A stretch of DNA of 64,000 bases from Cichorium intybus. Taxonomy: Eukaryota > Streptophyta > Magnoliopsida > Asterales > Asteraceae. The position numbers were made by a program, and so were the translations under genes. Location: assembly GCA_023525715.1 (NCBI GenBank), contig CM042012.1, positions 37,946,189 through 38,010,188 on the forward strand, in the 5' to 3' direction. Each line of letters begins with the position of its first letter. Positions within the stretch are counted from its first letter, which is position 1. This document shows positions 1 through 15,095 of the stretch, piece by piece. The notes below the pieces were generated by a model. It was not told the origin of the DNA. It searched no databases and was given only the letters and a program-made list of their open reading frames with translations.

Positions 1-1287
1 TAGCAATACATGAGGTGAGTACATGCAGTATTTTTACCAATTCTGGGGTACATGGCAAGTAAGTATTTACAAGATTTCTTATAAAAGTTTCTTTATGTGA
101 AATTATATGCAAGAGTATTATTTCTAACTTGTTGTGAAAGTATAATGCTATATTTGAAGTTATGTTTTGAACTACAAGTTAAATTAAAGGAAGGTATGTT
201 GGTCTATGAACCAATTATGTGAAAGTATATTTTGATTACAAGTGATATATGTTTTCAAGTATGAATGGCATATAGCCACAAGATGTTTAAGAAGTATGTT
301 TTGGTTACAAACTGTATATGTTTTCGAGTATGAATGGCATATAGCCATAAGATGTTGGAAAGTATGTTTTGGCATAAAGCTTAGCATGTTAGAAAAATAT
401 GTTTTAAACATATGATTATTATGTGATGAAAGCTATATTTGGCATCTAGCCATAAAGACATAAAATGATGTAGTTTGGCACCTAGCCACAAGTTATATGT
501 ATATGAGAAATGTTCAAGCAAGCAGCAAGTATTTTGTATGACTGGTAATTGTAGCAAGCAGCGTTAGTAAGGGAACTATGTTCCAACCTACCCGGGTTAG
601 GTAAGGGGTCTACTGGGGAAAAAGCCCATCGCAAAGTAGATTGCCTCAGCACTTCTATGGTGAGGATTGATCCGTTCTTTTTAGCCATAGAGACTTGGGG
701 TATCACTTATGGTGATTAAAGCCCTAAGTATAAAAATCCAGCAAGCTTATAAAACCAGTCAAAGAAAGTAAGAAAGAAGCTATTTTTGTAAAGTATATTA
801 TGAAGTGATTTTGAAAAGTAAAGAGTTATAGTATGTTACTACTATAAGGTTTTGAAAGATGTTATTTTTCCAAAGTATGTTATGAAATAATATAGAGAAG
901 TAAAGAGTTATAGTATGTTATTACTATAAAGTTTGACAGAAGTTTTATGATGTAAATTTTATAAAAAGTCGGAAAAAAAAGTTAAAGGTTTGAGTCTAAA
1001 ACTCATGTAACTCACGAGACATTTTTGTCTTACGTATTCTATGTTTTGCCATGTATTACAGGTTAAAATATGTTGCTATAAATGGGATGAAGTTTAGCTG
1101 GAGTGGAGCTTGAGTTAGCTCCTAACTTGGACTCAAGGTTTAATCCTTTCTTGCTTACTATGGTTAGTTTTGATATGGATTTGTACACCCACTATTTTAA
1201 GCATTTAAATTATCGGTTTTTGATAAACCGTATTTTGTATTTCTATATTTATACAGTATTTGCAAACAGTAGAAATGGGGTGTTACA
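1..1287 (+). mobile_element. 5' LTR (cut by window edge) of a non-coding Ty3-like LTR element
   Basis: The segment ends in TGTTACA and is followed three bases later by a primer-binding site, which fixes it as a plus-strand 5' LTR. Its last 598 bp (690-1287) recur almost unchanged at 2286-2884. The first 400 bp contain degenerate tandem copies built on 'tatgaatggcatatagcc'. The LTR start is not visible, so its full length is unknown. No coding sequence is present; the small open frames cross both LTR copies and look fortuitous. Confidence 0.75.
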
Positions 1288-2285
1288 AGTTGGTATCAGA
1301 GCCATGGTTTAAGCGAATTAGGATTGGCTTGTTCCACTCCTAGGCTTAAACTTATGCTATAGGAATGTTAGTTTTTAAAAGCATGTTATATGATGTCTTA
1401 AATGATTAAGACATTATGCATTATTTAAAATATGTAGATATATAACACTAAGAAGTGTTAAGCTAATGTTTAGAGTGAGCAAAAATCTGATTGTTAGGAA
1501 AATTATATGATATTTTCCATAACTGTTTATATCTATTAAAGATTATGTTTATGAATTAATAAGATTTCTAGTATTGATCACCATGTACTTATAATGGTGT
1601 TATATGTTAAAGGAACCAGTGTCCCATGAGACCTTATGGTAACAGCAGAATCAATATGTATAGGTGATTATGGTAATATGGGCCCGTATTATCATAATCA
1701 CAGGATATGTATTGAGACTGGTGGAATCACAAAGGAATTATGGTATTCTGGTGGGTAAGGATTTGAAGAGAGTAGTAAGGAAAATATAAGAATTATACGC
1801 CTATGTAATAACAACAAGTAAGATTATAAGTATTAGATAAGGAGTCAAAGTCAGAAATGAAAAGTAAGAAATGGGAAGTCGTGACTTCCAAACCCAAAGA
1901 AAATATGACAAGTAAAGACATCTAATGAGTGGAGCAAATAACTAAGTTTGAAGTGTACTATAATGAGTAACATAACAAAATAAGTTACCTGCATGAGAAA
2001 GTAATAAAAAAAATTGTTAAAGACTATGAGTAAGTTGCATTGTTATAATGTAAGAAAAAAAATGAGTTTAGAAATGGATATTGAATGCCTAATCAAGTAT
2101 TAGGCAAGAAGTAAAAGATAAGACGGACAATGATGATAATGAGAAGAATATACATACAGTTACCAAAGAAATGGTCATTGGAATCAGAATTAGTGACCAT
2201 ATAAATTACATATAAGAAGAACTGTGAATGATAAAAGGATAACCGAAAGAATGGGAGAAAAAAGACTGAGAGTCATAAATAATAT
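1288..2285 (+). mobile_element. Non-coding interior with iMet primer-binding site (1291-1303)
   Basis: TGGTATCAGAGCC at 1291-1303 is complementary to the 3' end of initiator methionine tRNA, the usual primer of plant LTR retrotransposons. The rest of this roughly 1-kb interior has stops in all frames and no gag, protease, RT or integrase motif. The element therefore either depended on a helper for mobility or lost its coding region by deletion. Confidence 0.65.
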
Positions 2286-5343
<3,058 letters not shown>

Positions 5344-5936
5344 TTCATGTAGAGTATTCTAATAGAATAATGTTATAGGTTTTATGTTCATGTAAAATAT
5401 TATATTAAAATAATGTTATATGTTGTCGATTTTCATAAGTTTATATGTAATGACCTTTTTACAATAAAAAGTATTTCTAAAATTAATGTATGTGTATAAT
5501 ATTGTAATAGAGTAATGTTAGAAGACCTTGTACATCTTAAGTTTATATGTAATGTTAATAAAACCTATCTAATGTGTGTATGTAGAATATTCTAATGGAG
5601 TAATATTATATGATGTTTGTTCATCTAAAATATTCTATTATAATAATTTTATATGTTTTTTTCATAAGTTTATATGTAATAACCTTTTTAGAACAATGAG
5701 TATTTTAAAATTAAAGTATATGTATAACATTCTATTAGAAGACCTTTTATATCTTAAGTTTATATAATGTTAATAAGACCTAATTGATTTGCATATGTAG
5801 AACATTCCAATAGAATAATTAGATTGTCTATTTATGTAGAATATTCTATTGGAATAATGTTTTATGTAGAATATTCTATTGGAATAATGTTTTATGTTAA
5901 TAAGACCTAATTGATTTGCATATGTAGAACCACAAG

Positions 5937-6436
5937 TCTCCCGAGAACCCGAGAACTCCCAAACCGATATTTTTTTCAAAAAACCGACCACATAGGCCTC
6001 TAAAACGCTCAAATAGGTGTCGGGTCGCTGAAAAAAATTTCCGAAAAAACGACTTTTTTTTTTTTGAAAAAAATTTTGCACATGTGCAAAAAAAAAAAAA
6101 AACTTTGCACACGTGCAAACTTTTTTATACGTACACTTTTTTTGAAATCTTTTTTTACAGAACGCCTTAAATATATGTTAGAAAGACATCCATAAAAAAA
6201 AACTTTAAAAAAATGTACGTATAAAAAAGTTTGCACATGTGCAAAGTTTTTTTTTTGCACATGTACAAACTTTTTTTTTTTAAAAAAAAAGTCGTTTTTT
6301 CGGAAATTTTTTTCAGCGACCCGGCCCCATTTTGAGCGTCTAAGAGGCCTATGGGGTCGGTTTTTTGAAAAAAATATCGGTTTGGGAGATATAGGATTGA
6401 TCCAAAAGGAGTTGGGAGTTCTCGGGTTCTCGGGGT
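5937..6436. mobile_element. Fold-back MITE inserted in the tandem array
   Basis: Two arms of about 230 and 265 bp are inverted copies of each other. The left arm begins 'ctcccgagaacccgagaac' and the right arm ends 'gttctcgggttctcgggg'. Matching internal landmarks are 'aaaccgatat', 'cgggtcgctg', 'ttccgaaaaaacgac' and 'atacgtaca'. The right arm has about 25 extra bp (near 6390-6412). Each arm contains copies of the perfect palindrome TTTGCACATGTGCAAA or close variants. There is no coding sequence. The superfamily and target duplication were not determined. Confidence 0.7.
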
Positions 6437-6461
6437 GAAGTTGGTTCTCAAAAGATCCTAA

Positions 6462-6464
<3 letters not shown>

Positions 6465-6556
<92 letters not shown>
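6465..6556. repeat. (TA)n microsatellite, about 90 bp
   Basis: Pure TA dinucleotides immediately to the right of the fold-back element. Confidence 0.96.
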
Positions 6557-6560
<4 letters not shown>

Positions 6561-6715
6561 TAATTTTAATATTAATGTATATGTATAATATTCTAATGGG
6601 GTATTTGAAAACTATATGCATCTAAACTTTATATGTAATGTTGATAAGACCTAATTAATGTGTTTATATAGAATAATGCTATAGGTTGTTTGTTCATGTA
6701 GAATATTCAAAATAT

Positions 6716-7171
6716 AACAAATAGCATAAAAAATTAAATAGTATAACTTTTAATAACATAAAATCATCAAAACAACGATTATAATATTTGTAAATAAAAT
6801 ACATCAAACATTCTTAAATCATAAAAAAAAAATTAAAAATAGTTTTTTGAGAATATATAGGAATCAATATACATTTGATGTATTTTCTCTATCGAAAAAA
6901 ATCATAGATTTTCACTTTGTTGTCTCTCTTCCTAACAACGAAGGTTTTTGGTCTTTCAATTTTTTTTCCTCAAAAAATTTTATCGCAAGAAAATTTTGAA
7001 ATTAAGAATCATATCCCAACTTTTACTCAGTGGAATAACTGGCCAGCACTAGACTATGAAAGTGTCGTGTCCATACCTAACAAACGCGTCAAGTTCCCTC
7101 TATTTAAACGTGTCACATTCCTTATACTTGCTCGTGCCACGTTCATCAAACAGTCAAAACGGGGAGTTACA
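6716..7171 (-). mobile_element. AT-rich flank and 5' part of a Ty3-like 3' LTR (minus)
   Basis: On the minus strand TGTAACTCCCC begins at 7171, directly after a purine-rich tract (7172-7185), which is the layout of a polypurine tract followed by a 3' LTR. Leftwards the LTR cannot be followed to its end. 6716-6900 is AT-rich and featureless. The far LTR and a target duplication are not found, so this is a fragment. Confidence 0.5.
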
Positions 7172-7206
7172 ACTCTCCCCCACTTATTTAATTTTTTCCT
7201 TGAAAT

Positions 7207-7449
7207 TCATTCCTCAAACAGACTTTGATAGTGCATGGACATTTCTTCTTCCGGTTCCCAAGTCCATTTAGAACCTTGACACTGCTGTCATTGTACATTC
7301 ACAATTCCAATTTCCTTGTTGTGTAGGATCTTCGTCTTACTTTCCAAAATTGCAACTGACCTCTCAACATAGTTTAACATACTATTGACCACGATGTCTT
7401 CGAGTGGCACAAGTACAGTTTCGTCTGCCAAACACTTTCTCAACTGGGA
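7207..7449 (-). pseudogene. Ty3/gypsy polyprotein C-terminus with chromodomain (remnant)
   Basis: The minus-strand translation runs from a segment reading HLR/QLRKCLADE-like (at 7449) through 'EDIVV', 'LNYVERSVAILESK' and 'NKEIGIVNVQ' to 'SKWTWEPEEEM', the layout of the end of a chromovirus integrase followed by its chromodomain, which tethers integration to modified histones. A conserved Trp position is a TGA stop (7288-7290). The rest of pol is missing to the right of 7450. The adjacent polypurine tract and LTR start support the assignment. Confidence 0.7.
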
Positions 7450-7758
7450 CGATTAGTTGATAGCGTTTTTGTGGTTTTGGGTGTTTTTTGAGGTGCGCTT
7501 AAACCTTAACATACAATACATATATATACTAGCTAGGATGTTGTAATAGTTCAAAAAGTGTCACAAAAACCCGTAAAACGGTCACAAAACTACCCCCATG
7601 CAAGGAAAAGACAATATAACGGCTCTGTTTTTAAACCAGATTCGCAAGAACCGGTCTCAAACCAAATCAAACTGGCAGATTAGGATTGAAACCAAACCAG
7701 TTTCACCGAAACCGGGATTTGGGGCGGATCATATTCGGTTTAGAAACTGATTTCGGAT
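7450..7758. other. No recognised gene
   Basis: Contains repeats built on 'aaaccag' and 'accgg' words around 7640-7740, like degenerate MITE sequence, but no boundaries can be drawn. Confidence 0.4.
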
Positions 7759-7766
7759 CTCAAACC

Positions 7767-8387
7767 TAAGGCTGTCCACTATTTGGATAAAACCGAATTG
7801 TCCAATTGGACAATTTGGATTGGACTATTTGGTTCGGATATTCGGATTTTTGGATTGGTTTTTAAGCAAAACCGAATTATTATTTTGGATTTTGGATTGG
7901 TTTTGGTTTATAAAACAAGAACCGAATAGTCCAAAAAAACCAAATAAACAACTCTTTATTTATTTATTTATACTTTTATCCTTTAATTATATCTTAAATT
8001 ATTTATTGAATTTTAATAAATTGTTTTTAGTAGATTAGAAATTACCGCCTAATGAAAAACCTTAATATATACTATTTCTTAATGGGTTTTTTGTCTGTAA
8101 AATATAAATTGTAATTTATTTTTATTAGTAGTTGTCTATAAATTATAATTCACAATTAAATAGTTTGTTTTCGTTCTTTATTAGATTTGGCTAATATTCA
8201 AGTTATATATATTTGTTTAAAATGACTCGACGTATGAAAACCGAATTAAAAAAACCGATCCAACCGAATTGCAATTTGGTTGGTTCGGACTGCATTTGAT
8301 TTTTAGTTTGGACTATTTGGATCCATGTTTTGAAAACCGAAATCTATTTGGATTCACTAGATTGGATGGATCAAATGAACACCCCTA
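7767..8387. mobile_element. Non-autonomous hAT-like element, 621 bp
   Basis: The left end is TAAGGCTGTCCA. The right end, read on the minus strand, is TAGGGGTGTTCA, a 12-bp imperfect terminal inverted repeat. Flanking 8-mers are CTCAAACC (7759-7766) and CTCAATCC (8388-8395), an 8-bp target duplication with one mismatch, as expected for hAT. The interior is rich in 'aaaccgaat' and 'ccaattgg' words in both orientations and has no transposase. Confidence 0.7.
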
Positions 8388-9156
8388 CTCAATCCGGGTG
8401 TTTGGGGATGTCTAGATCTTACCAAACGTCACATTCAATAACCTCCACACGTAACTTGAGCCTTTACTGGCTAACGCATGAACATTGGGCTTGGGCCATT
8501 TACAATAACAAAATAATGTTCTTTCTATAACGTATAAACAAGTAAATTAAGAATTATAATGCCATTTACAATGTACTTTAGTTGTATTTTATGATTAACA
8601 TCTTGTGATACATTAACTGTAATTATTATGCAGATTCATTTGGCAAACTGTTTATTCATACTACATGTCGCTCTCGATGTTATTTTGTTATATATTTGTT
8701 TGTATGTTTTTGCATCATGGCTTATGGCTATCATGAACCTTTATATGAAACTATGATTAACAAACATGGTTGGTATGATTTGATGGACACCAATGAGTAA
8801 TATAATTACACATGTGCCGTTATGTTAAAAAACAAACTTTTGTTATGTGATTTCCATATTGCCTTTTAAGTTTTTCTCATAACTTCTAATTATCGGACTT
8901 TTATAGAACCTTACAAAAAGTCAACCAAATTCTTTCGCCAATGAGTCTAAGAATAAAACTATTTATTATAACTTATGGAGTACATGTTACTTGAAAAACA
9001 AAAGGAAATCAGTCATAGCCACTTTGGGAAACATAATAATATTGATAGGGGCTGATTGCATTAGAAGATATGATTGAAAATATGTTAAAATCCGGGTGAG
9101 GTTTCATTTTCACCCAACAACCGCATCAATCAATTCACTAAAATTATATACCATCC
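8388..9156. other. No recognised gene
   Basis: AT-rich sequence with scattered short open frames. Neither strand shows protein-family motifs or paired splice sites that I can defend. Confidence 0.5.
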
Positions 9157-9172
9157 AACTACCACACTCCTT

Positions 9173-9310
9173 TTTTTTTTTTTTTTTTTGGGCAAATCTA
9201 TCGTATTCCTACTCCTAAATTATTCCTTGTTATGTTAGTGCCAAGGTTTGAACCCATGACCACCTTGTTAGTAATCACATTGTTAGCCAAGTGGGCTAGC
9301 CCCAACTTGT
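9173..9310 (-). mobile_element. tRNA-derived SINE with perfect target duplication
   Basis: On the minus strand the element starts near 9310, has an A-box-like TAGCCCACTTGG (9288-9299), a B-box GGTTCAAACC (about 9244-9253) and ends in a poly(A) tail (T-run at 9173-9190). The 16-mer AACTACCACACTCCTT flanks it on both sides (9157-9172 and 9311-9326), the long duplication typical of LINE-driven retroposition. The internal RNA polymerase III boxes make it a tRNA-derived SINE. It is about 138 bp. Confidence 0.85.
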
Positions 9311-9326
9311 AACTACCACACTCCTT

Positions 9327-10294
9327 AATATGAGAAAGTTTTTAGTATAAATATCAGTAAAATACAACATTATTTTTATATATATGTGAATTTACTTTGT
9401 TGATTAACAACCATGTCACAAAATATAATCAAGTTTTAAAATTAAGTTATTTAGGTTGTGTTTGATGCATATAAGCAATCTGATTTTTATTTTGAATTGA
9501 TGGCAATTTAGTATTTGATAAGATCATTAAATTAGCTTATAATATATAAACTAGTTTTTTTATAAGCTATTAGAAAATCTAAGTTCGAACTTGCTTCATG
9601 TTAGAAATTAGACTCTAGAAAATCTAAGTTTGAAAATTCACGAATAATTCAAATTTTTTTTTTCGAGTCTTATAAATATGTTTGAAAAATCCGATTTGCA
9701 AATCTACTTTGTATCAACTTCAGTCTTCCAAAATCTCAATATATCATTCTTTCAAAATAACAAGCATAAAAACTATTTTTGAAAATTTAGCGTATATTCG
9801 GAAATATCATTTTTCAAAGAGTGTGAATAAAATTATCATTACGTGCTATTTGTTTAAGAAATATGGTATGTGAGGCCGATATCTCTTTTATAAATGTATC
9901 TCTAAATAAATACAATATTTATTCTAAAGGTTTTATTTTAATACTTACTAAAATAATATAATTAACCAAAATTTAACAAAAAATGTCGTTTTACATTATT
10001 TTAAAGTTTAAAATAATATAGAAAATCACCCTGTGTTTCAAGAAAAAAAAAAGGAAAGTGATTTATACACAACATTTTTTCTCCTACACAACAAATCATG
10101 ATTTAGAAATATTGTATATTATGTAAAAAAAAAATCAAATTGTTGTATATATATAAAAAATTTTATTTACAGATCAGTTCCCTAAAGGAAATGTCGTTTA
10201 AGGAATATGTTCGCCCACAAAAATTAAGAATAGATCAAATTCTTTGATTTAATTTAATAATTAATACCCTTGCGATATTGCATTAATTCAAGTA
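9327..10294. other. No recognised gene
   Basis: AT-rich, with a few short direct repeats ('aaaatctaagtt' near 9573 and 9618). No gene or RNA supported. Confidence 0.5.
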
Positions 10295-10858
10295 GTCAAA
10301 CTCAAGGTTATCAAACTCCTGAGTTTACTCTTAAACTCTTACGAGTTTCGATCTCAGATTCCAAAAACGATCCCGATTCCGTATATGGTCCGAGTCTACT
10401 AAGTTTAATAAAAATCTGATTTTTGACTATATTTGACATTTTGACTGAAAAATTAAATTCTAACTTATAGGACTTGTAATGTAACACCCGACTTATTAAC
10501 AAAAACACCCCAAAAAAATTTTTTTTTTTTTTTCAAACCATATATTTTACAATCAAAACATAAGTATAGGGGTATTAGTTAACACATACTGGTACAAGTG
10601 TATCAAGGATTACAACATATATAAATATTATACATCCATTAAGCCGGGTAGTTACTACATAATCCAAATCCTCAGTCACGGACTTTATCCTTTCCTTTAG
10701 CAGGATCACGCTCACCTGCAGGGACATATCAAATAAAACTGTGAGCTATAAAGCCCAATGAGTAATCAAGCAAATAACATGCATATATAAGAGAATAATA
10801 ACAATTAAACTCTTAAACAGTTTCTGTCCCAAAAGTCATAGTCATCATTGACCGCACC

Positions 10859-11055
10859 GTATATCATAGCCATAAAGGCCGCATCAAATATCATAGCCAT
10901 ATAGGCCGCACCAAAATATCATAGCCATATAGGCCGCACCAAAATATCATAGCCCGAAGGCCGCACCAAAATATCATAGCCATATAGGCCGCACCAAAAT
11001 ATCATAGCCATATAGGCCGCACCAAAATATCATAGCCCGAAGGCCGCACCAATAG
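10859..11055. repeat. Tandem array of about seven 27-28 bp units inside the LTR
   Basis: Units have the frame 'atatcatagcc-atatagg-ccgcaccaaa', with two shorter 'cccgaagg' variants at the fourth and seventh positions. The same array and order occur in the other LTR (25500-25693). It lies in the R/U5 part of the LTR, downstream of the TATA box. It is not a CRISPR array: the copies are contiguous, with no unique spacers. Confidence 0.9.
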
Positions 11056-11601
11056 TTTTATTGTTAAAATCATAGCCAACAAGGTTGCGCCATTTGGAAT
11101 TACAATCCAATGTCATGTCCGTATACTATTCGGGTAATCTACCATTGTCCCGTATTCAACTACTTCAAGTAGTGCCATTGTAATTACCATATATCACACT
11201 AGATATAGTCAAGATTACTCACCTTGGTGATTGCTACTGCTAGCTTTCGTCGTTTCTAGCCTTGTTGTATAATCCACAATATTTTGTCCCGTACCTATAA
11301 TGTCATTCATTTTCAAAATGATTATAGGTTAAAAGCCATTCTAATTGACTCTAATACGTAAGAGTTCAATAATATATCATTATAAACAATGTCTAGATAA
11401 TAAACTTTTCGTTTACTATCTTTTCATGAGTTTTACTATTCACTGAGGCATTCGTATTGATCTACAGTGCCCCCGAGGAGTCAAAAACCCAATTTAGTAT
11501 TTTGCCCAGACTTTTCAAACCATTAGGGACTTATGGTTCAAATTTGAGGTAAATCGGACAAGCCTAGCAAAAATTCACACTTTTTAGCCCCTGTCTGACA
11601 A

Positions 11602-11727
11602 GCACGACCCGTGCACAATTTGCCCTTGGAAAGGCACGACTCGTGCAAAGGGAATTAGACATGATTTTGGCATTACAGCAGGTGCACGACTCGTGCACAT
11701 TGTGCACTAAAGAAGCACGACTCGTGC
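11602..11727. repeat. Four copies of palindrome GCACGACTCGTGC
   Basis: Copies start at 11602 (with C for T at the centre), 11634, 11684 and 11715, 31-50 bp apart. Each is an odd-length perfect palindrome around a central C (the first is imperfect). They are CpG-rich islands in an AT-rich LTR. The same four positions exist in the other LTR (about 26243-26368), one with a point change. Confidence 0.85.
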
Positions 11728-12483
11728 AAGGTCTGGACAGTTCCAGATCAGTCGCGATTTTGCACTGTAGCACCCTGTTTTGACATATTAAGCTCTTATT
11801 GTTGTTCTTAATCGTTTGGGGTTTGTTTACTGAGTAAAACCCTTCATTAACACAAGGTTTTTATCCATTGAAACCAACTCAATCAATCAAGAGGAAGAAT
11901 TAAAGTTCTTGACTCCAAAAACCTCAAAACTTCAACTTGATCAAAACCAAGTGTTTCAATGGTGTAAGCTTATCAATTGGACATGTTTAAATGCAGAAAT
12001 CAAACACAAACATCCTAGACTTCACTGAAATTACAGATTTCAGTTTAGTCCCAAAACCCCCCAAGAACAACTTAAGCTAGAACTTGAAATACTTACTTCC
12101 AAGCTTCCAAACCTTCAATTCAATTGCTATAATCCGATTTCCAGCTTTAAATCTTCAAGATCACTCCAATTTCTGCAACATCCGTACACTGAAAACCCTC
12201 CCGTAGCTCTCCAAAATTTCTGCACATGTGGGAGAACCTTCCCACTATTTATACCTCCAGAAATTACAAACTAGTCCCTGGAGTTGCATATATTGAACTT
12301 TTGCCACAATTAACAAAATTTATGACAAAAATCAGATTTTATAACATTTTAAGTCCACAACTCAAAATATTATTACAAGGCAAATCCTTTTCTGTCCAAA
12401 AGACCAAATTACCCTTCTAAGGTAAAATGACCAATTTACCCTTTTTATTATAATTACATAATAAAACATGTTTTGGCGTTACA

Positions 12484-12505
12484 ATTTCTCCCCCCTTCAA
12501 GAGAT
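12484..12505 (-). other. Polypurine tract of the Ty3 element
   Basis: On the minus strand, CTTGAAGGGGGGAGAAAT lies directly before the LTR start TGTAACGCC. This is the plus-strand primer of reverse transcription. Confidence 0.85.
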
Positions 12506-12518
12506 TTCGTCCCCGAAA

Positions 12519-12694
12519 TCATGCAAAGAGTTGAGGGTATTTCTCCCTCATTTCACTTTCGGCCTCCCACGTCATGTCGGAACCTTTGTGATGACGCCAA
12601 AGCACTTTCACCATGCTGATCTTCTTGTTTCACAGCTGTCTTACCTTGCGGTCTAACACCCTCTCGGGTTGTTCTGGATATCTTAACCTTTCAT
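12519..12694 (-). pseudogene. Ty3 chromodomain, frameshifted and interrupted
   Basis: After the upstream frame closes at 12695, a second minus-strand frame continues with 'DIEVDERLRYPEQPERVLD', then 'KISMVKVLWRH', 'GSDMTWEAESEM' and 'KYPQLF', the chromodomain of a chromovirus integrase. A frameshift separates it from the integrase frame, and a TGA at 12630-12632 interrupts it. This domain guides integration to heterochromatin; here it cannot be made as part of pol. Confidence 0.8.
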
Positions 12695-15095
12695 CTACCT
12701 CAATGTCAGTTGAGACTTATCAAACAAAGTTTTTCTCAAATGGGACACATAAAATACATCATGTATACCATGAAGTTCATCAGGTAACTCCAATATATAC
12801 GCCACGGCTCCAACTCTTTGGGATATACGGAACGGTCCAATGAAGCGAGGACTCAACTTCCCTTTCTTCCCAAAACGAATTAAGCCTTTCCAAGGGGATA
12901 CTTTGAGCATTACCATGTCTCCTACTTGGAATTCTATCGGTTTCACCCGTTTATTTGCGTACTGTTTCTGTCGATTCTGAGCTACCTTCAAGTTTTCTCG
13001 AATTTGTTTGATCTTTTCTTCCGTCTGTGCTACAATTTCGGGTCCAGCCAACGACTTTTCCCCAACTTTAGTCCAGCAAGTCGGAGTACGACACGGTGCT
13101 CCATATAATGCTTCATACGGGGCCATCTGAATGCTGGAATGATAGCTGTTATTGTACGCGAATTCTACCAAAGGCAAGTGATCTTCCCAGCTTCCACCAA
13201 AGTCTATGACACAGGTTCTTAACATGTCTTCCAAAGTCTGTATAGTTCTTTCACTTTGGCCATCGGTTTGCGGGTGGTATGCGGTACTCATAAGTACTTT
13301 TGTACCCAATCGCTTTTGAAGACTTTGCCAGAAATGGGAAGTAAATCTGCTGTCTCGATCTGACACAATCGATGCTGGTAATCCATGTCGGCATAACACC
13401 TCATCTATGTAGATTTTTGCCAGTTGATCTACTCTGTACTTTTCCTTAAATGGTATGAATTGTGCCGATTTGGTCAATCGATCAACAATCATCCATATAG
13501 AATCATGACCTCGCGGTGTCCGCGGCAACTTTGTTACAAAATCCATGGTAATATGGTCCCATTTCTTTTCTGGAATCGGCAATGGCTGGATTTCTCCGTA
13601 TGGTTTCTGATGGTTTGACTTCACTTGCAAACATGTCAAACATCTTTCTACAAATCTTCCAACATCTCTTTTCATTCTGGGCCACCAATACAATGGTTTT
13701 AACGTCCGATACATCTTGGTACTACCCGGATGGACTGCATACCGGCTACAGTGTGCATCTTCTAAAAGCAAGTTCCGCGCTTCTCCTTGTTTTGGGACCC
13801 ACACGCGACCTCTGAAGGTTTTTAATTTCTGTGCATTTTCTTCCAGATGCTTCAAATACCCAACCATTCGCTCACTTTTAACAGGTTCAGGCTTGCACGC
13901 TTCTTCTTGTGCCAATCGGACCAATTCTGGTAACCGGCTTGCTACACCCAAACACGCGGATGTAACTTTCAAAGGAGCTTCTTTCCGGCTTAAAGCATCT
14001 GCCACCACATTCGCCTTGCCAGGGTGGTACCGAATTTCAAAGTCAAAGTCTTTAAGTAGATCCATCCACCTTTGCTGTCGCATGTTAAGCTCTTTTTGAT
14101 CAAATAAATACTTCAAACTTTTGTGGTCTGTATAAACAACAAATTTCACACCATATAAATAGTGTCTCCATAGCTTCAATGCCAGAACCACCGCAGCTAA
14201 TTCCAGGTCATGAACTGGATACTTCTTTTCAGCATCTTTTAGTTGGCGGGACGCATAAGCTATTACCCGACCTTTCTGCATTAATACACATCCAAGTCCA
14301 ACTCTTGAAGCATCGCTGTAGATCACATACTCTTCTCCGCTTTGCGGTAGTGCTAACACTGGTGCTTCACACAAAGATTGTTTCAACTTTTGGAAAGCTT
14401 CTTGCTGTTTTTCCGCCCACGTGAACTTTTCGCCTTTCTTAGTCAACTTGGTCAACGGGGCAGCTATCGAGGAAAAATTCTCGACAAATCTTCTATAATA
14501 GCCTGCCAAACCAAGGAAACTTCGTACTTCAGTTGGACTTCGAGGCGGTTCCCACTTCATCACAGCATCAATCTTTGATGGATCAACTTTCACCCCTTCA
14601 GCATTAATTACATGGCCAAGAAATTGAACTTCTCTTAGCCAGAATTCACACTTGGAGAATTTAGCATACAGCTTTTCTCGGCGAATCAACTCCAACACTT
14701 GTCGTAAGTGCACTTCATGCTCGGCTTGGCTTCGCGAATACACCAGAATATCATCTATAAATACTATCACCGAGGTATCAAGGAATGGTCGACACACCCG
14801 GTTCATAAGATCCATGAATACGGCTGGAGCATTGGTTAACCCGAAAGGCATCACCAAAAACTCATAATGACCGTATCGTGTGCGAAAAGCTGTCTTTGGA
14901 ACGTCAGATTCCCGTATCTTCAACTGATGGTAACCCGACCTCAGGTCAATTTTTGAAAAGTAGGATGCTCCTTGTAGCTGATCAAATAAGTCATCAATTC
15001 GTGGAAGCGGATACTTATTCTTCACCGTAATCCAATTCCCGATAGTCAATACACATGCGCATTGACCCATCTTTCTTCTTAACAAACAAAATAGG
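12695..15095 (-). pseudogene. Ty3 pol: most of RT, RNase H and integrase
   Basis: Minus-strand reading of about 796 codons. In order: RT palm with 'KIDLRSGYHQLKI' and the catalytic FIDD (in VIVFIDDILVYS); RNase H with 'YSDAS' and 'YTDHKSLKYLF'; integrase zinc finger with C-T-C spacing near 'VERCLTCLQVK'; integrase core with 'ITMDFVTKLP', 'IVSDRDSRF' and 'HPQTDGQSERTIQTLE'. The first 35 or so codons next to the copia insertion (15048-15095) are in another frame, where the usual 'FVKKKDGSMRMCIDYREL' can be read, so there is a frameshift near 15045. The copia element at 15096 separates this from the start of RT at 22948. Confidence 0.9.

Larger units (their letters stand above)
10480..12483 (-). 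mobile_element. 3' LTR of the Ty3 element
   Basis: 2,004 bp; on the plus strand it begins TGTAACACCC and ends GGCGTTACA. On the minus strand a TATA box (TATAAATAG, about 12243-12251) marks the promoter. Downstream lie four palindromes (11602-11727) and a tandem array of a 27-28 bp unit built on 'catagccatataggccgca' (10859-11055, about seven copies). It matches 25122-27124 base for base with about 1% differences. Confidence 0.92.

Noticed and set aside
10859..11055. CRISPR-like regular repeats in the Ty3 LTR
   Set aside because: The units are contiguous with no unique spacers, occur in both LTRs, and the genome is a plant.
11564..11773. 69-codon open frame present twice (also at 26205-26414)
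   Set aside because: Lies wholly in the two LTR copies over the palindrome cluster; its repetition reflects the LTR, not a gene.
12695..14867. Plus-strand open frames across the Ty3 pol region
   Set aside because: Antisense shadows of the minus-strand RT, RNase H and integrase frame.
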